The position numbers and the translations under genes were made by a program. From Clostridiales bacterium (GTDB lineage: Bacteria > Bacillota > Clostridia > Christensenellales > Christensenellaceae), in NCBI GenBank assembly GCA_003343685.1, contig QAKS01000092.1:6364-25497 (forward strand): a DNA stretch of 19,134 nt, read 5' to 3'. Under the pieces are notes generated by a model. It searched no databases. It had not been told where the DNA came from and was given only the letters and a program-made list of their open reading frames with translations. The stretch's first letter is position 1, and every line of letters begins with the position of its first letter. Of this stretch, positions 1 through 5,881 are shown piece after piece.

Positions 1-130
1 AGTTCGCGCTGCCGTGACTTTCCCGCGGAACAAGGAGCAGTAACGGAATGGGCTTGCGTTGCCGATGTTAGGAGGGATGCAGTCCTTGGAGTTTGCTGAG
101 ACGCGGGGGAAGCGCCTTTTTTGACAAGCT
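1..130. other. Left-edge segment: gene tail or interspersed repeat
   Basis: No recognisable gene. On the plus strand, frame 1 is open from the window edge to a TGA at 97-99 (32 codons, Cys- and Arg-rich, no known motif), so this could be the 3' end of a plus-strand gene ending just before the hairpin at 134-166. The low-complexity look of the translation fits non-coding DNA better. My unverified impression is that similar stretches recur as interspersed intergenic repeats in Lachnospiraceae. It does not fold like a tRNA or other RNA I know. Confidence 0.2.
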
Positions 131-133
131 AAA

Positions 134-166
134 CGGCACGGTTTTACGCCGTGCCGCAGCTTTTTT
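134..166. terminator. Bidirectional rho-independent terminator
   Basis: An 8-bp GC-rich stem (CGGCACGG at 134-141 pairing with CCGTGCCG at 149-156) has a 7-nt loop. On the plus strand it is followed by TTTTTT at 161-166. On the minus strand the stem lies 9 nt after the stop codon of the beta-helix gene and is followed by only a short TTT run, so it is a better plus-strand terminator but probably ends both transcripts. Confidence 0.75.
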
Positions 167-1983
167 CACTTTACAGTATAGCTTTTATAATACTTGTTCG
201 CACCCTTGTCCTTTACCACAACCGTTACGGTTTTTCCCTTTTTCAGCTTGATTTTACTCCTGGTGGTGTACCGTTTCGTCGTAACTGTCGTTTTGTCGCT
301 CTGTTTCGTCCTTTTGGTCGTCAGCCTTGTCTTATAGTTCTTTCCATTCGCCTGAAACGTAACCGAGGTCACGCCGTTGTCGCACCTCCCTGTCCGCAAA
401 TCTATGCCCGCTTTTGCCCCGCCGGTCAGCGTGGTTTTGTCCATTGTGCCGATATTCGCCTTTTTTACCGATGCGGTAAGGAAAATCGGCTTTAGGCACG
501 TCCCTACGATTTTATTATTCTTTATCGAAGGCTTTACAGAACCCATGACATAAATTCCGTATTTTTTCTTTCCGGCATTGGTAATCTTATTGCCCGTAAT
601 CTGGACGTTGTCCGTCCTTTCTACGGCGACGCCGCTCCTGCCCGTGCCCGAGACCGTATTGCTTTTTACTACTGTGTTTTTTCCGCATTTTTCCAGATAT
701 ACGCCGTTTCTTTGAACAGCGGAAACCTTGTTTTTTGACACTGTGTTTCCGTACGATTTTGCAATCCATATTCCGTTGCCTGTCGCCGTCTTTATCGTAT
801 TTCCGGAAACCGTATTGGCATTGCTGCTGTTCCTTAAATAAACCCCGTTGTTCTGTTTCCCGCTTATTTGATACAGCTTATTTTTGCTGACAGTACTTTC
901 GCTGCACCAGTCGGTCAGTATCGCAGACTGCCCCGATGCGTTTACCCTGTTGCCGCTGACAGTCACGCCCTTGATTGTCCGCTTTGATGAACCGCCTATG
1001 TAGATACCGTTCTGTGTCGCCTTGTCTATCACGTTCCCCGTAACGGATAAATTGACGGCACTGCTGTATTCGGACTTGGAATCGCCGACAATCACACCGG
1101 TTGATTTGAACCGTATGGCCGTGGACGCATTTAAAAACCGATTGCCTGATACCGTCATATTATACACAGATATTACGCTGATGCCTGCACCCGTCGTGTA
1201 AAATGTATTGCCTGTTATCGCAATTCCGTCATGGTAGTTTCCGTATACAGCGCTGTGAGAACCTATCCCAACGCCGGAATAGGTAATGCTGTTATTGACT
1301 ATCTTTATATTCCTGCAAGGCGTTTTGTCGTAAGGAGACCCTCCGGGGGCCGTGGAACTGCTGTATGTGGTGTCCAGCTGGATCGCCTCTTTTCCGCCGG
1401 TGGACACAGACGTCCCTCCTATGGTACAATTTTCCACCACACTGTCGGACACCGCGGCAAATTCGATAAGATGTCCTTTATAGTTATTCAATATGGTGCA
1501 TCCCGAAATTGTAATACCCGACGAATGCTTAAAGAAAAATGAGGAATATCCGTACCTGTCGGACGGCGTTTCCGTGTTCCCGATCCACGTGCCGCCCCTC
1601 ACCGTCACATTTTTCAGCAGATCATATCCGCCCGTTCCGTTCGGCGTAGTACGGAGCAGTCCCGTACCCGGCTGCACCTGCGTGACTGTTGCACCCGCAG
1701 CATTCAGGGTTATCCCGTCGTATTTTATATAGACGGAATAGTCCAGATAGTACTCCCCCGGGGAAAGCGTCACGTTGCCGCCCAGATTCAAGGCCTTTTG
1801 GATCGCCTTTCTGTCCGTAACTCCCGTCACGTCACCCGAGGGCTGAATCACAGAATCCACCGGTTCTCCGGAATATACCTGCGCCGACGCCTGCACCGTA
1901 AATATGGCAAAGACAGCTACGAAAGCCGCCGTCATAAGCCCAAACAAAAATAACTTTTTACCATAAATGCAATACTTATCCAT
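166..1983 (-). CDS. Secreted right-handed parallel beta-helix repeat protein
   Basis: Probable extracellular or surface protein of 605 aa. The N-terminus is a clear signal peptide: two Lys at residues 9-10, a long hydrophobic stretch to about residue 31, then an AxA-type site (ASA before Gln). Most of the rest, about residues 90-510, is a chain of 20-25 residue turns of the type V-S-G-N-x-I/V with Asn, Gly and Thr at fixed places. This is the pattern of pectate-lyase/NosD-like parallel beta-helices that often bind or cleave polysaccharide. No catalytic set was identified, so the substrate is unknown. The last 80 residues are Lys/Thr-rich and may form a separate beta domain. ATG at 1983 is preferred over an upstream TTG at 2004 because it gives a normal signal peptide and the TTG overlaps the promoter. 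There is no Shine-Dalgarno sequence; the promoter at 1991-2020 suggests a leaderless mRNA. Confident in fold, not in function. Confidence 0.85.
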   Translation of the reverse strand: MDKYCIYGKKLFLFGLMTAAFVAVFAIFTVQASAQVYSGEPVDSVIQPSGDVTGVTDRKAIQKALNLGGNVTLSPGEYYLDYSVYIKYDGITLNAAGATVTQVQPGTGLLRTTPNGTGGYDLLKNVTVRGGTWIGNTETPSDRYGYSSFFFKHSSGITISGCTILNNYKGHLIEFAAVSDSVVENCTIGGTSVSTGGKEAIQLDTTYSSSTAPGGSPYDKTPCRNIKIVNNSITYSGVGIGSHSAVYGNYHDGIAITGNTFYTTGAGISVISVYNMTVSGNRFLNASTAIRFKSTGVIVGDSKSEYSSAVNLSVTGNVIDKATQNGIYIGGSSKRTIKGVTVSGNRVNASGQSAILTDWCSESTVSKNKLYQISGKQNNGVYLRNSSNANTVSGNTIKTATGNGIWIAKSYGNTVSKNKVSAVQRNGVYLEKCGKNTVVKSNTVSGTGRSGVAVERTDNVQITGNKITNAGKKKYGIYVMGSVKPSIKNNKIVGTCLKPIFLTASVKKANIGTMDKTTLTGGAKAGIDLRTGRCDNGVTSVTFQANGKNYKTRLTTKRTKQSDKTTVTTKRYTTRSKIKLKKGKTVTVVVKDKGANKYYKSYTVK

Positions 1984-1990
1984 GGGGCTT

Positions 1991-2020
1991 ATTATACTAT
2001 ACAAAAACGTGTCATGTCAT
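1991..2020 (-). promoter_or_regulatory. Sigma-A-type promoter for the beta-helix gene
   Basis: On the minus strand, -35 ATGACA (2015-2020) and -10 TATAAT (1991-1996) are separated by 18 bp. The predicted start is about 1984, next to the ATG at 1983, so the transcript would have almost no leader, consistent with the missing ribosome binding site. Confidence 0.55.
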
Positions 2021-2027
2021 AAACATT

Positions 2028-2048
2028 AAAAAAGCGTAACACTTTTTT
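2028..2048. terminator. A/T-rich hairpin terminator after the amidohydrolase gene
   Basis: Nine-base arms at 2028-2036 and 2040-2048 (six A-T pairs, then G-C, G-U, G-C) surround a 3-nt loop and lie 6 nt after the stop of the minus-strand amidohydrolase gene. The U-run forms the 3' arm. It is weak in GC but sits where a terminator is expected, just before the promoter of the beta-helix gene. Confidence 0.5.
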
Positions 2049-2054
2049 AACTTT

Positions 2055-2870
2055 TTACCCTCTCAGCATGCCCTCTTTTTTGAGCAGAAGCTTTTCCGCA
2101 TTTCTATACAACACCATATCCCTTTCGTCCTCGGTCATATCCAGCTCCAGAAACCTCTCCATTTCCTCCTCCGGCAGCCACATGGGGTAGTCCGTGCCAA
2201 ACATCATCCGCTCCATGCCGTGCTCCCGCGCCATATACACAGCCTCCTCCGGCGCCAGCATAAACAGCGAACTGGACGTATCAAAATAGATATCCTCCCG
2301 CCGCATCAAATACTCCTTTGCCTCGTCCCATGCATGATATCCTCCGAAATGGGCGGCAATGACATTCAGTTCGGGACACCTGTCCAGCGCCCGCGCCAGT
2401 TTTTCCGGCTTAGAGTAGGTTTTTACTGCGTCACCCATATGGATCAGCACAGGCAGCCTGTTTCCGATCGCCGCGTACATTTCGATCGCTTTTTCGTCAT
2501 CGATATCAAATCTCTGAAAATCCGGATGAAGCTTAATTCCGTACATTCCCGCTTCTATCACCCTGTCTATCTCCGCCTCAATGCCGTCCATATAGGGATG
2601 CAGCGCGGCGAAGCCCAAAAACTCATTGTATATTTTCATCTGGCTCATGATAAAGGTATTGATCGCCTGCACCTGATCCGGTCTGGTCGCCACAGAATGA
2701 ACGACGTATTTTTGTGTACCGATCTTATCCCCTTGGTTGACAAGATCCTTTGGAGACCCCTTTCCCTCCATCGGTATGCCATAAAAATCTCCTATGGAAT
2801 AGACCGCTTTTTCTGCAATTTTTCCCGGAAATATATGCGCGTGAACATCAATATTCCTTCTCTTTTCCAA
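2055..2870 (-). CDS. Amidohydrolase family (amidohydrolase_2) metal-dependent hydrolase
   Basis: Predicted cytoplasmic TIM-barrel hydrolase or decarboxylase of the amidohydrolase_2 family; the substrate is not known. Visible motifs in order: D-V-H-A-H-I-F at the first strand (two metal-binding His), G-I-K-L-H-P in the middle, L-I-H-M-G-D, A-A-H-F-G-G (a further ligand His), and F-G-T-D-Y-P near the C-terminus (the conserved Asp). The frame runs back to an ATG at 2939, giving 294 aa, but that ATG lies between the -35 and -10 of the best promoter and has no ribosome binding site. A TTG at 2868-2870 is preceded at 8 nt by AAGGA and puts the HxH motif about 10 residues from the N-terminus, which is usual for the family. 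I therefore chose TTG (271 aa). It is transcribed alone, divergent from the gene at 2969. Confidence 0.85.
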   Translation of the reverse strand: MEKRRNIDVHAHIFPGKIAEKAVYSIGDFYGIPMEGKGSPKDLVNQGDKIGTQKYVVHSVATRPDQVQAINTFIMSQMKIYNEFLGFAALHPYMDGIEAEIDRVIEAGMYGIKLHPDFQRFDIDDEKAIEMYAAIGNRLPVLIHMGDAVKTYSKPEKLARALDRCPELNVIAAHFGGYHAWDEAKEYLMRREDIYFDTSSSLFMLAPEEAVYMAREHGMERMMFGTDYPMWLPEEEMERFLELDMTEDERDMVLYRNAEKLLLKKEGMLRG

Positions 2871-2897
2871 AACCCAGTTCCTTCTTTCCGCTTTTCC

Positions 2898-2926
2898 TTT
2901 ACTTTTTCCAGAATATATTCTAGAAT
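2898..2926 (+). promoter_or_regulatory. Promoter of the one-TM protein gene, overlapping the divergent promoter
   Basis: On the plus strand, -35 TTTACT (2898-2903), 17-bp spacer, -10 TAGAAT (2921-2926). It mirrors the minus-strand promoter. The segment 2910-2927 is AGAATA, TATTCT, AGAATA in a row, giving two overlapping 12-bp palindromes that could also serve as an operator. Confidence 0.55.
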
Positions 2927-2945
2927 AAACTAACCCCATTGTAAA
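2917..2945 (-). promoter_or_regulatory. Promoter of the amidohydrolase gene
   Basis: On the minus strand, -35 TTTACA (2940-2945), 17-bp spacer, -10 TAGAAT (2917-2922). The predicted start near 2910 leaves about 40 nt of leader before the TTG start. The -10 overlaps the -10 of the opposite promoter by 2 bp in the palindrome ATTCTAGAAT. Confidence 0.65.
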
Positions 2946-2968
2946 GTAGCTTTTGAAAGGAGTCTCCC

Positions 2969-3370
2969 ATGGATAATAACCGGGAAATGATGGAACTGTT
3001 GGAATCCATCCGTCAGGAAAATATTAAAACCACAGCGGCAGCGGCGAAAACCGCCAGAGCCATGAGAATTTGTATGATCCTTATGGCAGCCCTCATTGTC
3101 TTTATGGCAGTGTGCGCCTTTGGTGTTCTGCCCAAGGTGAACGCCACTGTAAATTCTCTTAACAGTGTAGCGGAACAGCTCGCTGCTTCGGACCTGACGG
3201 GTTTGGTTGAGGATGCGGATCAGACGCTGAGCGACGTCTCATCGACGGTAAAAAGCGTCCAGCCCATCATTAACGCTCTCAAGCCGGAGGATATTGACGC
3301 ACTCTCCGAGGCCATCGCCGACCTGCAAAGCATTATCTCGCCTCTTGCACAGGTATTCGGAAGAAATTAA
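2969..3370 (+). CDS. Single-pass membrane protein with coiled-coil-like C-terminus, unknown function
   Basis: A 133-aa protein with an ATG start and AAAGGAG 7-8 nt upstream. Residues 1-30 are charged and Ala-rich, residues about 32-54 form one strongly hydrophobic membrane segment (after R-A-M-R, so positive-inside with the N-terminus probably cytoplasmic), and residues 57-130 are predicted helical with repeated Val/Leu/Ile spacing (N-S-L-N-S-V and S-S-T-V-K-S-V). That C-terminal part resembles the coiled-coil regions of DUF948-type or chemoreceptor-like proteins without their signature motifs. I do not recognise a named family. It lies 67 bp upstream of the phasin-like gene on the same strand and may share a role with the phasin/UbiB pair. 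It has its own promoter; the next gene appears to have a second one. Confidence 0.8.
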   Translation: MDNNREMMELLESIRQENIKTTAAAAKTARAMRICMILMAALIVFMAVCAFGVLPKVNATVNSLNSVAEQLAASDLTGLVEDADQTLSDVSSTVKSVQPIINALKPEDIDALSEAIADLQSIISPLAQVFGRN

Positions 3371-3390
3371 AGGTTTTTTCACATCTCACA

Positions 3391-3399
3391 TGGTATAAT
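3391..3399 (+). promoter_or_regulatory. Extended -10 promoter before the phasin-like gene
   Basis: TGG followed by TATAAT (-10 at 3394-3399) is a consensus extended -10 element. No good -35 is present, as is common for this promoter type. It would give a leader of about 30 nt ahead of the GGAGGTG ribosome binding site at 3423-3429. Confidence 0.55.
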
Positions 3400-3437
3400 A
3401 AGTATAACGAACATTATTCATCCGGAGGTGAAGCATT

Positions 3438-3749
3438 ATGATGAACGAAGTGTACGATTCTTTTAAAAAGCTGGCGCTGGCAGGCGTAGGCGCTGTTGCT
3501 CTTTCGGCCGACAAAGCAAAGGAGCTGATCGACACCCTTGTCGAAAAAGGAGAAATGACGGTAGAGCAGGGCAAGGTTGCCAACCAGAAACTGAAGCATG
3601 ACATTCAGGAGAAAGCAAAAGGCTGCGTGACCATCAATCATTACACCGTCTCGGCAGAAGATTTTATCAACAATATGGACGCCCTGTCAGAAGACGAAAT
3701 TGCAGCCCTCAAGGCCAAGCTGGCCGAAATGGAAAAGCCTCAGGACTGA
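3438..3749 (+). CDS. Phasin-like helical protein
   Basis: A 103-aa soluble protein. A GGAGGTG ribosome binding site precedes tandem ATG codons at 3438 and 3441; either may be used. Residues 1-65 look like the phasin-like / polyhydroxyalkanoate granule-associated family common in Firmicutes: a Phe-Lys-Lys-Leu start, a Gly/Ala-rich turn, then the helical stretch A-K-E-L-I-D-T-L-V-E-K-G and a Lys/Gln-rich helix. The C-terminal part, about 80-100, is acidic and helical. In clostridia that make no PHA these proteins have no proven role; the family link points to surface binding on lipid or on a granule. The stop is 14 bp before the UbiB-like gene, so the two are very likely co-transcribed and translationally coupled. 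Confidence 0.8.
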   Translation: MMNEVYDSFKKLALAGVGAVALSADKAKELIDTLVEKGEMTVEQGKVANQKLKHDIQEKAKGCVTINHYTVSAEDFINNMDALSEDEIAALKAKLAEMEKPQD

Positions 3750-3763
3750 ACCGCAGACTGGCT

Positions 3764-5353
3764 ATGGCGACAGAACAGAGCCGGGGCAGGCTTCGCAAAA
3801 TCATACGCACTTTTCTGAAATACAGCAGACACGGCGGCATGACGCCCGCTTCGCTTAAAAGCGCCCTTGAGGAACTGGGCCCCACCTTCGTCAAGATGGG
3901 ACAAATCATGTCTACCCATCCGGATTTGATCCCCCCTGCCTATTGCAAGGAGCTGGGCCTTCTCCGCTCTGAGGTCGCCCCCATGCCCGCCGCCGAGGTC
4001 CGCCGCGTAATTGAAACAGCCTATCATATGCCGATGGGCGATATTTTTGAGGATTTTGACGAGACGCCTCTTGGCTCCGCCTCTATCGCTCAGGCTCATT
4101 CCGCACATCTGAAAAACGGCGACCATGTGGTTGTCAAGGTTCAGCGGGAGGGCATTTACGATATTATGGAGCAGGATATCCGTCTGCTTAAAAAAGCCTC
4201 TCCCCTGATTCGCCGTCTGCGCGGCATGGGCGACGTGGTCGATTTTAATATTCTTCTGGACGAATTGTGGGAAACCTCACGGGAGGAAATGGACTTTACG
4301 CAGGAAGCACAAAACGGAATAGACTTCCGTCGGTTAAATGAAGAATTAAAATATTCCACCTGTCCCCGGGTATATGAGGAGTTTTCCACCAAAACCGTTT
4401 TGATTCTTGAATATGTGGGCGGCTATGAGATCGACGACATTGAAAATCTGGAAAAGGCCGGTTACGACATGAATGAAATCGGCACCAAGCTGGTCAACGC
4501 CTTTGCCAAACAGATCATTGAGGACGGCTTTTTTCATGCCGACCCCCATCAGGGCAACATACGCATCGAGGACGGCGTAATCGTCTGGATTGATATGGGC
4601 ATGATGGGCAGGCTTTCCGTAAGGGACAGACTTCTCCTCTCCAACGTGGTGGAGGCCTTTGCCACATATGATATTGAAGGAATCAAAAGCAGCATTCTGA
4701 CGATAGGCGTCCATGACGGAAATATCGACCATGCCCAGCTTTATGCCGACGTGGAAAACGCCTTCTCCAAATATGCCGACGCAGATCTTGGCGATATGGA
4801 CATTGCCGAAGTAATGGACTTCATGTTTACTGTCGCCAAAAAGCACCACATCTCTATTCCCAGCGGGGTCACCATTCTTGCACGCGGCATTGCCACACTG
4901 GAGGGTGTTCTGGCGCAGATCTGTCCTGACATCAGCGTAATCGAGATCATGAGCAACGCCGTCACAAGCGATATACTGGGAAGAATGGACTTAAAGGCTG
5001 ACGCAGCCAAATACGCCTATGCTGCAGTCCGCTCCATGAAGAAAACCCTGCTCATCCCTACGCTGGTGTCCGACGCGCTCACATCCGTTAAAAAAGGACA
5101 AACCAAACTTAATTTAGAAATTTCACTTTCCCCGCGCGCCGAAGCGTCCCGCGAAAGGCAGACCGGCATGACCGCCTCCGCCATACTGATCGGCGCCGTT
5201 ATCATCGGTTCCTGTCTGCTCTGCACCACGGATATGGAGCCGAAGCTGTTTGGCGCGCCCGCTATTGGCATGATCGGCTTTCTGGCAGGTATTTTTTCCG
5301 CCGCAGTATGCGGTATTACACACTTTTTCAGGAAAAATGGCAGACGGAAATAG
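3764..5353 (+). CDS. UbiB/ABC1 (AarF-like) atypical kinase family protein
   Basis: A 529-aa member of the UbiB/ABC1/ADCK protein-kinase-like family. Visible motifs: KxGQ at residues 44-47 (K-M-G-Q), the loop P-L-G-S-A-S-I-A-Q-A-H at 102-112, the nucleotide-binding Lys in V-V-V-K-V-Q near 125, the catalytic-loop motif H-A-D-P-H-Q-G-N at 258-265, and D-M-G at 277-279 in place of the usual D-F-G. Two hydrophobic segments at the C-terminus, about residues 465-485 and 495-520, anchor it in the membrane. The family supports ubiquinone synthesis or lipid homeostasis in aerobes; an anaerobic clostridium would not make ubiquinone, so a lipid or isoprenoid role is more likely here. There is no clear ribosome binding site at the ATG; translation probably continues from the phasin-like gene 14 bp upstream. 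Its stop is 2 bp from that of a convergent gene. Confidence 0.9.
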   Translation: MATEQSRGRLRKIIRTFLKYSRHGGMTPASLKSALEELGPTFVKMGQIMSTHPDLIPPAYCKELGLLRSEVAPMPAAEVRRVIETAYHMPMGDIFEDFDETPLGSASIAQAHSAHLKNGDHVVVKVQREGIYDIMEQDIRLLKKASPLIRRLRGMGDVVDFNILLDELWETSREEMDFTQEAQNGIDFRRLNEELKYSTCPRVYEEFSTKTVLILEYVGGYEIDDIENLEKAGYDMNEIGTKLVNAFAKQIIEDGFFHADPHQGNIRIEDGVIVWIDMGMMGRLSVRDRLLLSNVVEAFATYDIEGIKSSILTIGVHDGNIDHAQLYADVENAFSKYADADLGDMDIAEVMDFMFTVAKKHHISIPSGVTILARGIATLEGVLAQICPDISVIEIMSNAVTSDILGRMDLKADAAKYAYAAVRSMKKTLLIPTLVSDALTSVKKGQTKLNLEISLSPRAEASRERQTGMTASAILIGAVIIGSCLLCTTDMEPKLFGAPAIGMIGFLAGIFSAAVCGITHFFRKNGRRK

Positions 5354-5355
5354 TC

Positions 5356-5754
5356 CTATTGCCCACTTCTTTGCTCAAAACGAAACCATTTTCCGTTGAT
5401 AAACAGTTCAAGAGAGTTGTCATCTGCAAATTGATATTCGTATCCCGTCCCGAAGTTAGACTCTCCGTTTTTTTCCGGCATTTTCCACCTGTCCACTTCC
5501 CCGGTGATTCTTCCGTCCATTACGCCGCATCTCGCCCGAATATCGCTTTCCCGTCCCGTATCGTAATATACCTTTCCATCTACTTTGACCGCAGGAATCA
5601 GATCGCATTTTATTTCCTCCGTCGGCAAGGCGCTTTGCACCTGCGTCTCTTGTACCCCGGTCTCTTTGTCCGCCTTCTGTACCGCGCCGCGGCCCGCCAC
5701 CAGCATGACCGGCAGACTCACTGCCGCTGTAAGAAACACCAATAACCTCTTCAT
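5356..5754 (-). CDS. Small exported protein, probable ex-lipoprotein (Arg at lipobox Cys)
   Basis: A 132-aa protein with an N-terminal export signal: M-K-R, then a hydrophobic run to residue 20. The segment L-V-A-G-R (residues 18-22) matches a lipobox except that the essential Cys is Arg; the codon is CGC, one transition from TGC. The mature part has a conserved-looking core (V-Y-Y-D-T-G, then R-C-G-V-M-D-G, then S-N-F-G-T-G-Y-E-Y) that I associate with small clostridial lipoproteins of unknown function, ending with W-F-R-F-E. The start ATG at 5754 has GGGGG about 8 nt upstream. It is convergent with the UbiB-like gene, with 2 bp between the stops. Either a secreted or membrane-anchored variant, or a recent mutation or sequencing error at the lipobox. 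Confidence 0.8.
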   Translation of the reverse strand: MKRLLVFLTAAVSLPVMLVAGRGAVQKADKETGVQETQVQSALPTEEIKCDLIPAVKVDGKVYYDTGRESDIRARCGVMDGRITGEVDRWKMPEKNGESNFGTGYEYQFADDNSLELFINGKWFRFEQRSGQ

Positions 5755-5822
5755 GCGCCGTTCCCCCTTTTTTGTTTAGACGAAAATAACGGCGTCCATG
5801 TTTCATCGGGCGGCAGCTTTCC

Positions 5823-5828
5823 ATTATA
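5823..5828 (-). promoter_or_regulatory. Possible -10 element for the small exported protein
   Basis: TATAAT on the minus strand at 5823-5828 lies just downstream of the purL terminator hairpin, about 60 nt before the ribosome binding site of the gene ending at 5356. The matching -35 position falls inside the hairpin and is poor, so this is tentative. Confidence 0.35.
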
Positions 5829-5833
5829 AAGGA

Positions 5834-5860
5834 AAAACGCCCTGCATGTTTGGGCGTTTT
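5834..5860. terminator. Bidirectional terminator after purL
   Basis: A perfect 9-bp stem, AAAACGCCC (5834-5842) and GGGCGTTTT (5852-5860), has a 9-nt loop. On the minus strand it lies about 20 nt after the purL stop and ends with a T-run. On the plus strand it could stop transcripts that run past the UbiB-like gene through the convergent gene. Confidence 0.75.
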
Positions 5861-5881
5861 CGCTCTGTCGTTATTTTTTCG

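Noticed and set aside
166..1983. Calling the beta-helix protein a pectate lyase
   Set aside because: Only the repeat pattern of the fold is visible; no catalytic Arg/Lys or calcium-binding Asp set could be identified.
2910..2927. Reading AGAATA/TATTCT/AGAATA as a heat-shock element or LexA box
   Set aside because: The heat-shock nGAAn pattern is eukaryotic, and the clostridial/bacillar LexA pattern GAAC-x4-GTTC is not matched; overlapping -10 boxes explain the symmetry.
2871..2939. N-terminal 23-residue extension of the amidohydrolase from ATG 2939
   Set aside because: The ATG lies between the promoter -35 and -10, has no ribosome binding site and the extension is Lys/Arg-rich without homologous look; the TTG at 2870 has AAGGA at good distance. 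Not fully excluded.
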